A DNA stretch of 64,000 nt from Paramecium sonneborni (Eukaryota > Ciliophora > Oligohymenophorea > Peniculida > Parameciidae), in the NCBI GenBank assembly GCA_905182985.1, contig CAJJDN010000010.1:405997-469996 (forward strand), read 5' to 3'. Positions 52,465 through 63,860 of this stretch are shown in pieces. A model generated the notes under the pieces. It worked only from the letters and a program-made list of their open reading frames with translations. It was not told where the DNA came from and did no database searches. The stretch's first letter is position 1, and each line of letters begins with the position of its first letter. A program made the position numbers and the translations under genes.

Positions 52465-52670
52465 ATACATAATAAATATATTTTAAAATAAAATCAAAGT
52501 AAGATATTTCTCAAAATAAAAACTAAAACTATCTTTTGTTGAATTTATTTTTAGTAAAGTAAAAGGATTTAGAATTAGATAAGCAGAATAATATAAGAAC
52601 CTAATGCTTCAAGAATTGATTTAATTTAATTTAATTTAATTATAAAAGTTAATCGTTAATTTAATTTACT

Positions 52671-54915
52671 ATGTAACAAACTCCAAGAGCTATTTAATTG
52701 ATTGCAATTGAGCCTTAAACAAAAAGTATTTAAGAATAAGAATAAATTAGAATTAATTCTTTGTTAGGAAGCAGTATAGATAATAAAATCTTTTAATGAT
52801 AAATGCAAGAATTTTGCTGTGATTGTTGTTGTTGGCAAATACCGAACAGGAAAGAGCTATTTAATTAATTAGTTATTGATCTAATAAAGTAAAGGTTTTG
52901 AAGTCGGCTCAACTATAAATGCTTGCACAAAAGTAATGAATATTTAGAAATATTATTAAAGGGTTTATGGATGTGGTCAGAGTTGATATATTTTGAGTCA
53001 GGTAGAAATAAAGAACCAATTCCAGCTATTTTAATTGATACAGAAGGAATTGGTTCAGTTGAAGAAGATATGAATCATGATGTTAAAGTATTCCTTTTAG
53101 CAATGTTAATGAGCAGCTATTTTATTTATAATAGTGTAGGAACAATAGATGATATGGCTTTGTAAAATTTGGGTTTAATTGTATATAATAGTTTAAAATT
53201 AGGTTAATTTAACGAAAATGTTATAGAAAGCTGATTAAAATACGTAAAAGGATTTATTTGAAACATTCCCTTCTTTTTTATGGATTTTAAGAGATTTTAC
53301 TCTTAGACTTGAAGATGAATATGGAAATAAGATACTTCCAAAGGATTATTTAGAAGCTGCACTTAAACCTTTGAAAGGTATAAGTGAAACAATAGAAAAT
53401 AAAAATAAAATAAGGAGACATATTTCTTAATTTTTTGCTGAAAGAGATTGTATTACTCTTGTTAGACCTACAGAAGATGAAAAAGCACTTTAATAATTAA
53501 GCAGCGTAAAATTTGAGGAATTAAGAATAGAATTTTAAGAATAGGTGATGGCTTTAAGAAAGAAGTTATCATATAAAGTTTAATTCAAATAATATAAAGG
53601 CAAATCTATAACTCCATTTACATTTATTGAAATGTCTAAGTATTATATAATATAATTAATTTAGATATTTTGTGGATGCAATTAATTAAGGATCTTTGCC
53701 TGAAATTGCAACACAATGGTAAATGATCTAAGAATAAGAATTTGAATATCATATTAATACTTAAGTTAATTATTACAAGTAAGCAATTGAAGAGTTTTTT
53801 CAAGATTAAGACTTAGGAGATCTTGTTGAATTAAATTAAATTGTAAGTGTATTGAATTGTATTTTTAGTTATTAAAAAAAATTAAAAATTATTTAGAAGC
53901 AAACAGTGAAAAAGATATTTTTGTTAAAAGATGGAAAAGTGTAAAGAAAGATTTAGAAAGATTGTTTAATGATTCTTAAAGAAGATATTAAGATCTTCAA
54001 TTAATATAGTTAGAAACTATCAAAAACAATTTTATTGATGAAATACATCATTATGATAAAGAAGACTTTTGGGGTATTGTTGATATAGCAAATAATGCTG
54101 TTTCTGAATATCTAACTAAAAATATCAATACAAATGAACTTTAAAATTATATTACATAAATTTGGGAGAGTACAGTATAAAGAATCTAACATGAATTTCA
54201 TATTATAAAAAATCTCTCAAATTTACATATTCAGATTTAATCAAAATAAGAAATTGAAATTAGAAGATTATAAGCAGAATTATTAAGTTATTAAGAAGTT
54301 CATATAGAAGATAATAGATAAAAAGATAAATTAATTGAAAAATTAAAACTTGAAAATGATTAGAATAAGAAACGAAATTAAACTTCAGAAGTTCTTATTT
54401 CTGATTTGAAATCATAATTAGAATAGTTACAATAAGATCATAATTAATAATTAAAATCAGTAGAAAATCACAATAGATAAGAATTAAACAAATTAAGATC
54501 TGTTATTTCTAAATTTGAATAAAGACTAATAGATTCTAATGTAAATATTGATAAATTTACAAATTTATATTAATAACATGAAAAAGAACATTAGTAAGAA
54601 TTAAACGAATTCAAAATAGAAATCTTGAAACTTAACTCTTAGATTTCGGATTATTAAATCTAGATCAAAGAGAATAAAAGTGATGTAGATAGTGATTCAA
54701 AGAATTAAAACTATTATTCAGCTAAAAAATAATAAAAAAATAATACAAATGACAATGCTTTCATCAATAATATGTAAAAGTAAAGTGAAAATACATTATA
54801 AGAATGGAAATATTAAAAAGAATACATAAGAAAGTAATTACAAGAAGCTTATTATAAAATATAAGAAGAAAAAAAATAAAATGATGCACTCATTAATAGT
54901 TTAAAGTAATATTGA
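52671..54915 (+). CDS. Guanylate-binding-protein-like large GTPase
   Basis: 705 residues. The N-terminal GTPase domain has P-loop GKYRTGKS in VVVGKYRTGKSYLINQLL, the CTKGLWMWS switch signature of GBP/atlastin-type GTPases, DTEGIGSVEED (G3) and later LRDFTLRLED, which replaces N/TKxD with RD as in GBPs. From about residue 300 the protein is helical, ending in a long coiled coil (RRLQAELLSYQEVHIEDNRQ..., KEYIRKQLQEAYYKIQEEKKQ). No CaaX box. The family hydrolyses GTP with dimerisation and acts on membranes. Five introns of 22-29 nt; the first (52726-52750) and second (52933-52961) are needed to assemble the GTPase domain. Confidence 0.9.
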
Positions 54916-54946
54916 ATAAAATTTATTTTAATTAATTAATAATATC

Positions 54947-56352
54947 ATGTCCGAAATCGAAGAATTAGCAAAATAGAAACAATCATTAGAGGCTTAGCAA
55001 ACAATTCTTGAGAATTGGGTTACTTTAAAGAAAAACTTATCTTAAAAGTTCAAGAATCCATCAGAAGCATTTAAAGGTTTGGTGAAAGAGAACTCTTAAG
55101 AATTGAACATATAAGATTTTGATGATTATGCTAAAGGTTTAAATATGTAAATTTCGTATATATCATTATAGTAATGATTTATTTAAGGATTAAAATTTAA
55201 ATGAAGAAACATTTACTAAAATTTGGGAATAATGGGAATTTAATTATAAGGCTAATCAACATAAATTATAAATGATAGATGAAAAATTGGAAGTTTTAGT
55301 AATTTTGGAAAATAAAGATATTAAAATGTTTAAGGGAGATCCTTAAAAGAAAAAGCTAATAGTATCTTAAATTTAAGGATGTGAAAATCTTGAAGATTTA
55401 CATAAAAAGTTAGGTGAAATGGTTTAAAATACTACTGATTAGAAACAAAAAGGTGAAATAGTTCCAAATGAAAGTGATATATTTTCTTAATTTTTGGCAA
55501 AAAAAAGTTAAATTTAATTTAATGAATTGTCAATTAGTAAAATGCAAACTAAATTGTCAGATATACCATAATAATAAATAGATGAATCAAATAGTGCTTA
55601 AAAATAAAAAGTAGAATAACCATTAGTAGAGAGTTAAATTATAGTAATTGGTAAAGTGACATTACCTAAGAAAAGTTACTTAGATTCTTAACATAGTATT
55701 ATAAATAAGAAAGGAAACTATTCAACTAATTAATCAAAAACATTTATTTATGATTCTAGTAATATTAAAATATTATCTCCTAAACCTTCACGTTAAAAGA
55801 ATCAATTTAAAAGTCCAAATAGCTTCTAACAGCCTTCTAATTTTGAAGAGAACGATTAAACAAGAAGATCATAGAAAACTAAAAGATTAAAGGGAGATTT
55901 ACAAAATTATATTGGAGAGATATTTCATTGTGATCATCATTTAAAAAATCCATATGAGGTTTAATAGAAAGGTTTGTAAGGTTTTAATTGTAAAAAGAAC
56001 TTAAAGACTGTTTAACATAGAATAGATCTAAGACCAACTGAATCTATTGAATCATAAAATATTCAAAAAAGAGTTTAAAATATTAGGTATATTTGAAAAT
56101 ATTGTCAGAAATAAATTAGATGAGTATTCTAATAAAAGAACAAGAAGATATTCTCCATAAAAACCTTATCCATCTGGAGGGATTTTGAATAAAAATGATA
56201 CTACACCTGAAAAGAGATATTCTCAAAGAAGATCTAGTCCATATACCCCTGGAAATATTCATAGATTAAATGTCGATAGATTAAAATAGGAAAAAGAAGC
56301 AGTATAATAATCGAATTCAGATAAAAAACCTTAATAAGAGTATTTTATGTGA
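54947..56352 (+). CDS. Charged Ser/Gln-rich protein of unknown function
   Basis: 452 residues with two introns (55147-55171, 56087-56108). The N-terminal 130 residues are helical and ordered (QTILENWVTLKKNLSQKFKNP, FTKIWEQWEFNYKANQHKLQMIDEKL). The rest is low-complexity, with short islands such as YIGEIFHCDHHLKNPYEVQQ and a C-terminal RRYSPQKPYPSGGIL...KRYSQRRSSPYTPGN rich in Arg-Tyr-Ser-Pro, suggesting phosphorylation and perhaps microtubule or RNA contact (inference). It starts 31 bp after the GBP-like stop. Confidence 0.7.
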
Positions 56353-56592
56353 TATTATATATAGGGAAATTCCATCAAAAGAGTTTGATAGATAAAAAGC
56401 TTTTGTTTCAGATTGAAATTTATATATTTATTTTAATAAAAGTAAATCAAGATTTTCACTTATTATCTTAAAAAAACATTTTATTTTAATTTTCCTTCAT
56501 TATATTATATTCTAATATTGATTTTATTGAAATTAAAAGATGTAAAAATTTCATTAAATAAAACTTATTTTATTTTTATCATAATTACGTGT

Positions 56593-57170
56593 ATGAACTA
56601 GGATTATTAATTAAGAGCAAGGTTTACTTTTTGGCTAAGTGTTAGTAAAGACTAAAATATTGATAATTTTAGTGACTAATTGAAACAAATAGGTAAAATA
56701 TACTTATATACAAGGCTCATTCGGAACAGCTAGAGAATTTTGGTCATACTATTCTTATATGGTAAAACCTGAGAAGTTACCCTTAGGAGCCTAATTTTTT
56801 TTATTTCAAGAATAAATTCAACCTGTATGGGAAGATCCATAAAATATGAATGGTGGTAGATTAATACTTAGAGTTAAAAGAGGATTTGAAAATAGAGTTT
56901 GGGAAGAATTAATTTTACATTATTTAAGTGATGATAATCCACATTTACAAGGTGTATGCGGAATTGTAAAAAATAATATTTATTTTTAAGATTGCTCATT
57001 CTAAAAAAAATTTCATACTAATCTCCATTTGGATTAAAGATTAAAACAAGTATCCAAAATTATTAGAGGAATTAACAAAGTGGATCACTAATTGTCTAGG
57101 ATTATAAAATAAAAAGGAATTTGAATATATAGCTCACCCATAATAATAATAACAAGGAGAAACTTAATGA
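56593..57170 (+). CDS. Translation initiation factor eIF4E family (cap binding)
   Basis: A 176-residue protein. Cap-binding fold landmarks: FTFWLSVSK, GTAREFWSYYSYMVKPEKLPLGAQFFLFQEQIQPVWEDPQNMNGGRLILRV (the WEDP...GG block includes the Trp and Glu that hold m7G), WEELILHYLSDD, CGIIAHSKKNFILISIWIKD. The second stacking Trp corresponds to the FW of EFWSYY. It is somewhat shorter than canonical eIF4E and could be a 4EHP/class-II type. Two introns: 56693-56714 and 56966-56990, both needed for frame. Ends with a short poly-Gln. Confidence 0.9.
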
Positions 57171-57513
57171 AAAATATATTGTTTTATAAAAATCATTCGC
57201 AATAGTTTTTTTCTTTTTTTAAACTTTAAGAAATCTTAGTTCTTTATAATAATCTCTCTAATTAACAACCATATATATTAAATTCTGAAAAAAATTTAAT
57301 ATTTTCTAAGTTTACACTTTAAACTGTTTCATCTTAATTATCTAATTTTTTAAGTAAAACATAAATAAGTTATATGTAAAGCAAATTATAGTTCTAACAT
57401 TTATTTTTTCTTTTTTAGTAAAATGTTTATAAATTATTAATAGTTATTTTTACAATCACAAGCAAGTTTCCTAAGTATAAAAATCTAAGATTCTTTTAAT
57501 CTTTTTCTAATTT
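57171..57513. other. Intergenic, tail to tail
   Basis: 343 bp of AT-rich sequence with T-rich tracts. No gene seen. Confidence 0.5.
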
Positions 57514-57959
57514 TCAAAAAACTAACAAAAATTTTATTTATGATTTTATTAAAATTAGTTATATGAATAAATTAAATTAACCTAAAGTTTCTTAAATTTT
57601 AATTTCTAAGTAAAGCCATCCATCATTATCTTTATGATTTTTATATAAATCTGCTAAAGTACTTGTATCTTAACTATTTAATAGCTTATTTCCATCAAAG
57701 AAAATAAATAGTGCCTCTTTATGGAAAAGGAATTATTAGTATTTTTATTTCAATTATTGATATAGTTATTAAACTTTAATTGTTTATTTGATAGTCATTA
57801 TTTAAATTTTGCTTAAATTTTATGTATTTTTTTCTCTTGAGCTGATTCTATACTTAATTCTATAATCACAGGTAATCTGTCCTGATATTATTCTTTTAGC
57901 TTAGAAGAGATATTAGATCTATCTTCATATGACTTTTGTTTTTTATATTGAAATTTCAT
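57514..57959 (-). pseudogene. ATG8/LC3-like gene with a one-base frame break
   Basis: The N-terminal frame reads SYEDRSNISSKLKEQYQDRLPVIIE, the ATG8 opening. After a run of seven A (minus strand, around codon 42) the family sequence continues only in another frame: HKEALFIFFDGNKLLNSQDTSTLADLYKNHKDNDGWLYLEI, then ETLG, whose Gly matches the lipidation site. As written, the first frame hits TGA after KFKQ. One fewer or more base in the A run accounts for the break; no GT..AG intron does. It could be a sequencing error in a live gene (about 148 residues) or a real pseudogene. ATG8 is a ubiquitin-like protein coupled to phosphatidylethanolamine in autophagy. Confidence 0.78.
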
Positions 57960-58301
57960 TCTTATTTAAATATTAATTGATTTTATTTAAAATTAGTATT
58001 TAACATATAATATAATAGATTTATAGGCTAGATTTAACCAGAAAAATTTTATAGAATTAAAATACTATATATATAATCAAATTATGAAAAGTGCAAGAAT
58101 TTTTTTGGAATACTTTAAAAGAATACTGGGAGAAAATTATTAATCATTAAATTTTATTTGAAGGAGTTTTTTCTTCTATAAAAAGGAGAGTTTCTCTTTA
58201 CCTGATTTTATAAATCTTATTCTTGAATCATCAGACTCAACCCATAAATGATTAGAAATAAGTATGCATATATAAAAAAAGAAATATCAGAAATTTTAAA
58301 G
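57960..58301. other. Intergenic
   Basis: 342 bp of AT-rich sequence without a convincing gene. A short plus frame near 58084 (MKSARIFLEYFKRILGENYQ) is too short to call. Confidence 0.45.
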
Positions 58302-59148
58302 TCAAATAGAAAATTGAGAATTGCCGTACTAAAATAATTGTTTACATTTGAATTTTCTTAAATTCTCTAAAAACTATCTGATCTTTCTATTATAAGAAAA
58401 TAAAATTGATTCGGCATGAATATCTATTATTTCTAAATAATATTTTTAATATTTTAAATTTATAAACTACAAAAATTCAATTTAGTATTTAATTTTAAAT
58501 AATCTAATTATTTTGGAAGTTGAATCTGAAATCAATTCTCTATCATTTATATTTATAATTCTGATAGTCAGTATTTACTGATTTTCATTATTTCATCAAT
58601 CATATATTTGAGTTTCAGCTCTACTTTCATTTAATCATCTATCTGACTGGAATCAAATATACTGGGACTCTATTAAATTTTAAAATAATTTGTTATCGTC
58701 TTTTTTTAATCTAATCTCTAATTTGTTTTATTCTTTAATTAATCAAATAGAATTACTTATTATTTTAATCGATTCAATTAAGCAATACCTATTTTTCATA
58801 TTCCCAAGTTATTCTTACTTTTTGAATGTATATTTTAATGATTGTAGCTTGCTTTTAGCTGTGATTTTATTATTCTAATCGATGTATGAATTGATTAAAT
58901 CGAGAACTAAGTTAAAATATTTTTTTTTATAATTAACTTCAGGCATTAACAGTTGTAATTTTTTCGACTTTTACTTATTTTGATTTTAGAATCAAGTAAA
59001 TTAACGATATTATATTCAATTTAGGCTTATATATTTCCTTTATTGAATTTAGATTATGATTTCAACTTTTTAATTTTTTCAATAAGTTAACAGAATTCTT
59101 TTTAAATTGATTTTTCTAATAGGCTTTTAAAAGAATGTGACAAATCAT
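58302..59148 (-). CDS. Coiled-coil protein, internal exons unresolved
   Basis: Several minus-strand exons read like one helical protein: MICHILLKAYQKNQFKKNSV (from 59148), IEYNIVNLLDSKIKI, MPEVNYKKKYFNLVLDLINSYIDQNNKITAKSKLQSLKYTF (58946 down), KLEIRLKKDDNKLFQNLIE, QMKVELKLKYMIDEIMKIS and DRELISDSTSKIIRLFKIKYQ...FLENLRKFKCKQ ending at TGA 58304-58302. One clean intron is the 24-nt GTAATTCT...AAAG that begins inside codon IIS. Others need unusual donors or lengths of 38-41 nt, so boundaries are provisional. The start could be 58946 instead of 59148. Confidence 0.45.
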
Positions 59149-59243
59149 ATCATTCTCAAAAAGATTATTTATTAAAACTTATAACAATTTTTAAACATTA
59201 TTATTCTTTTACTAATATTTTATAAACCGATATTAAAGATTAA

Positions 59244-60495
59244 ATGGTCTTTCCAAAACTTTTATTAAATACAACTGCTGCTGTAATTTTTATAAGCTGC
59301 CCAATTTCAATTGGCTCTTATTATTTATATGAACAATTGTAAATAGATAAATCATAAGTAATATTTAATATAACATTTAGACAGCCTATGCATTAAAAAT
59401 ACCTTTGACATATTTTATATTGTATCATTTAGGAGTGATTTATATTTGGGTTACTTTAATTTGGCATGCCTATTTAGGCACTGGAGATAATTTAAGAAAC
59501 TTACTTACGAATATATGGCAAAATCATTACAAAGTCTCTTACCCTATTATTCTATTTAATGAAGTAATGTTTTTTATATAAATTAACTAGATTTTTAGTT
59601 TTGTTATAGCTCTCTATGGAACTTTTGATACAAACTTATAAAAATATACAGCAACTCAACTTTTATATTATGCATCAGCTTTTTTTGTTTGCAATCATGT
59701 TTATTCATTATATTCAAGAAATATTGTCAGAAGAAATGATGTACATTAATTACCACATTGTGATAAAAGATTATTTTAAACGTACGAATACCTTTTTTAT
59801 ATTTAAACACTGATCATATTTGTTTGTAAATTATCATATTTTCTAATTTTAGGTTTTTATTATTCTATCAAATTTGATAATTTGTAAAAAGAAATTAAGC
59901 CTTTTATAAAGTTTCTAATCAATTAGTTAATGTTTCATGTCTTTGAAATTACAAAGATATATTTTGTCATAAATCTATTTGTTTTGATTTAATTTCTTTA
60001 AGTTATTATAGATGGTATCTAATTAGTTAGAGACTATGATTAAATTTCGTATGTAATTGCTAGTGTAACTGTAGCAAGCATAATCATAGCCTTTATCTAT
60101 AATCTTCATATATTAGTAAACATATACATATTATCGAGGGTTAATATTATTTATAACTAAGGAATTGTAGGGATGGAAGATTTTTTAATGATAATCCTTA
60201 AGTTTAAATCACTAATTTGAGAGAAGAAGATTTAGAAAAATTAGAAATTAAATCTTTTAATTCTTAAATAGAAGTTTAATAAAAAAGAAACTAAGCTGTA
60301 GATTTAGCTTAGTTAGAAGAATAAAATAATAATACTATTTAATGTCCAATTTGTGGAGATGATATTCAAAAGAAATAGAAAATTATATTATTAGAATGCT
60401 AACATATATTTCATACAGACTGTCTAATCAGATGGCTCAAAATCAAAAACTCTTGTCCTTATTGTAGGAGATCAGCTGTAAAATGTTAATAATGA
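59244..60495 (+). CDS. Multi-pass membrane RING-H2 E3 ubiquitin ligase
   Basis: 392 residues. About seven hydrophobic helices precede a short cytosolic linker and a C-terminal RING-H2: CPICGDDIQ, then ECQHIFHTDCLIRWLK, then CPYCRR (C-x2-C, C-x-H-x2-H-x2-C, C-x2-C). Multi-helix plus RING-H2 is the plan of HRD1/RNFT-type ER ligases, but the membrane part is too diverged to choose between them. Introns: 59358-59380, 59828-59854 (27 nt, stopless multiple of three, mid-membrane segment) and 60116-60138. The spliced length is an exact multiple of three. Confidence 0.83.
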
Positions 60496-61577
60496 TTTTA
60501 TACAAATAATTAATTATTTATTTATTCTTTAATACAAAACATTTGAAATTTCATGCCTTTGTATTAAATATTTTAATATTTTTACAAAAATTTCTCCAAA
60601 ATAAATTAAAAACACATTTTTTGAATGAAAACAAATTCAAAAAGACTTTTGATTTTCACAAAATTAGTTTATCAAATAAATCAATAGCTTTGGAAAAATA
60701 TTGAATTAAAAACATTGAAAAAATTGATCACAAAAATAATAATAAAAAATTGTGGAATAATCAAATATATATTATTAGATTGAAATTAAATCAATATGTG
60801 AGATTTATGATAAAACTTTCAAATGGAAGAGCTTTTATTTATCTTGAAAATAACTTTACTATTTAAAAAAGCAGAAATAAAAATACTTAAATATATTCAA
60901 TAATACAAACAATTATTTATAAAATTGTAACGCTTATTTAATATATTGTAATAGTTGTTTAAGAAAATGTATGATTTAAGGAAAATTAGAAAATTAGAAA
61001 ATACTTTCTAATATATATTTATCTCTCAAAATTATTTGTCACTTATTGCTAAAGGTATTTTTCTATAATTTAAATTCTTATAAATTATTTATTACCATGT
61101 ATAAATAGTTTTATATATTTAAAAGTAGGAAAATTGTTAGAAAATATAAATTTAAAAATTGAAATATTATTTTTTTAATAGATGATATTGTGTCAGATAT
61201 TTGAATTTTGGATAGATGTTTTTATTAGAATGGTTTTCGATAAATTTTAATAATATTGTTTTTCTATTTTTAATGCAATTATAATAATTAAATTAATAAA
61301 AGGGAAGATATAAATAAATTCTTAAATTATAAACGAAGAAAAAAATTCTAAAAATAAATGCCAAAAATTACTATGTAAGGGATAAAGTTTATACTGATAT
61401 ATTGTTATATATTTTAATCATCATTGTTGTTCAGGAATGTGCTAAAATTATTAGTACTATTCATTTAAAATTTTCACAATGTTCAGTAAGGTTTTATTTT
61501 GTGAGGCTATTACTTCGTCTTCTTATTGAAGATTATATTCTCCAAAGTATTGGGCAAGTTAAGAATAGTGGGCTTCT
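60496..61577. other. Long AT-rich intergenic region
   Basis: About 1.1 kb without a supported gene. Two weak plus frames exist: MKTNSKRLLIFTKLVYQINQ (from about 60625) and MILCQIFEFWIDVFIRMVFD (from about 61181). Both are short, Ile/Lys-dominated and probably chance. It is the longest gene-poor stretch apart from 18.8-20 kb. Confidence 0.5.
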
Positions 61578-62051
61578 TCAAGACTGAAAGCATTATATAT
61601 CATGTTTATACTTGAGTTTAGCATATTGAAAATTTGATTTTACATCACTACACTCAGACTTAAGCTTAACTTTTTCAATTTTTCCTGATTACTTATGAAC
61701 GACTATTATGAAGGTTTCAATCTCTTAATATATTCGTTTATCTCTTGTTCGTTTTTTACCAATTCTTCCCTCATTTTGGTACACTTAGACTATTGCTTTT
61801 GCAGTTGAATATTTTATACCAAGGTTATGAGCAATCTGAAAGATAAAAATAGAAATACTTATCTTAATGGCTATCCTTTATTACAAGCTTAATCTATAAT
61901 TTATTATCTAATGGTCTCATCGACTTTCTGATAACGTGAAGGGCGATTAGTTTTTCTTTTTCTGCAAAAATTCATATATAATCAATTACCTAAGTTTTTC
62001 AAAAGTATTTTGAAATGCCAAGTTTTCTTCACTATTAATAGCATTATTCAT
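61578..62051 (-). CDS. Transposase-type helix-turn-helix protein (possibly domesticated)
   Basis: 140 residues. Residues about 20-75 form a Tc1/IS630-type HTH: SRYQKVDETIRQQIIDQACNKGQPLRQIAHNLGIKYSTAKAIVQVYQNEGRIGKKR, with the conserved helix pair and the GRxGKKR linker found at the start of Tc1/mariner transposases. A DDE catalytic domain does not follow; the protein stops after about 65 further residues. Two normal introns (61962-61989, 28 nt; 61836-61858, 23 nt) interrupt it, which argues for a settled host gene rather than an active element. It could bind DNA as a regulator. Confidence 0.75.
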
Positions 62052-62594
62052 TATGTGCGATAAATTAATAAATATTATTATTTGCTCAACATTTATTATT
62101 TGAGATAAGAACCTTTAAATATCTTTGTATCATAAAATTTAAGAAATTAAATAAAATTTTTTTACGTCATAATTTTTAAATTATATCATAATAATAATCA
62201 ATGATGAATTTGCTTTAGCTAATTAGAAAGCGTATTCAGTTCAAAATGTAAGTATGTAATCATTTTTTTGGCTAATCTTTAATATATTAATGGAATATAA
62301 TTATTTATTAAAAATATAAAAATACTAAGAATTAATATTTTTATACCTAAATTTAATGTCTTATTAAGGTTAAATAAAAAATTTAATTATAAAGTTCTAA
62401 ACAAAAATAAAATAGAGATTAGTTTAAAAGATTAGAGTAAGTAAATGTATATTACATTTGTACTTGATTTTAGAAATAAAGTAGTTAGTTAATTAAATAT
62501 AATATATAATAATATCTTAGTTAAATTTTATATTATGTTTATTTCTGTATTAAGCTTTAAAAATAAATATACTTAAATAAATTTGTTAATAAAA
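62052..62594. promoter_or_regulatory. Divergent intergenic region
   Basis: 543 bp of AT-rich sequence between divergent genes. No protein-like frame or repeat was noted. Confidence 0.45.
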
Positions 62595-63417
62595 ATGAAT
62601 CCAAATACACCTTTCAACGAAAGATTTGCTAAAATCTCTGAAAAGCTTAACTCAATATAATTATAACATGATTCATCAAAAGCCCATAGAATAGACAATA
62701 TTTGCGGAAGAATAACAGGTGTAGAGGAGAGAATGCAAGACACAATAACATCTTACAATAGAAAACTTGTATTAGATAGTATTAATTTTATATAGCACTC
62801 ACTGAAAGATGAAATAGTTCGTCTTTAAAAATAAATAGAAGAAGAAAACAATACCTTTGAAACTTAATTTGAACAAAGAGTGAGAGAGATTGCTGCTTTT
62901 GAAAGTAGAATCACAACAAAACTCGAATAAGAAATAGCTTTAAGAAAGGATGGAAATCTAAAATTATAAGGATATCTAGATGAAAAAGTATAAAGAAATA
63001 AATTATAATAGGTTGTATATTTAAAGTCAGACATTTAAACTGAAGGGAAAATTAGATAAGAATAAATTGAAAATATCACAACATCTTTAGAAAATGATTT
63101 ACCAAAGTTATATGACATGGTTAAAACTGAAGGACAGGATAGAGAAGATAGTGATAATGGTACTTTAAGAAGAGCAGGAGATGAAATTAAACGATTAAAT
63201 GAAGGTTTAGGTAATTAGAAAAAATTAAGGTACTGATTAAATAAATTTATTTAGGGAGGAATCAGAAGCAGCAATCTTTGAAATGCTTAAAGATCTTGTT
63301 TCCAGAGTTAAGAGCGAAATTGAAGAAGAAAAAAAATTAAGAGAAGAATCTCAAGAATCTCTTTTAGGACTTTTAGAAGATGCTTGCAATAAAATTTATA
63401 GAGCAGCTAAAGATTGA
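62595..63417 (+). CDS. SF-assemblin (striated-fibre protein)
   Basis: A 265-residue almost wholly coiled-coil protein with the SF-assemblin layout. A short Pro-containing head (MNPNTPFNERFAKISEKL) leads into a rod with RIDNICGRITGVEERMQDTI and an ending ESEAAIFEMLKDLVSRVKSEIEEEKKLREESQESLLGLLEDACNKI, the most conserved family segment. SF-assemblins polymerise into striated rootlet fibres attached to basal bodies. One 25-nt intron (63230-63254) removes an in-frame TGA. Length agrees with the family (about 270). Paramecium-type genomes carry many such genes. Confidence 0.92.
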
Positions 63418-63860
63418 ATATTTTGAGATATAAATATATTCATAAACATATATATAAATATAACATTAATTTATATATCAATGTTAATGTATTGAAAATA
63501 AACTCTGTTATAATTGAATCTTAAATTAATTGCTAATTCCTTAAACTACTATTATCATAGTATATTTAACTTATAGATTAATTTATATATAAGGATAAGA
63601 TATTAAATCATAATGTAGACAAGATTTTAATGGTATATAAGTGTAAAAACAAAAATAATATTATGAATTCAGTTAATTGAAAATAGATAATCTTAATTAT
63701 AATTTGAGTAAAAGTAAAGAAAATGAATAATAGATTCTGGTTGATTGAATTGAATTATTAAGATAAAATAAGTCAAGTATTATTAGAATAAAATGCTCAT
63801 TTGAGTCATTTAATATATTTTTAAATATCCTTATATTTATTTTTTAAATTTTTTCTAAAA
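63418..63860. promoter_or_regulatory. Intergenic, upstream of ribosomal protein gene
   Basis: 443 bp of AT-rich sequence, no gene seen. It should contain the promoter of the ribosomal protein gene that follows. Confidence 0.45.
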
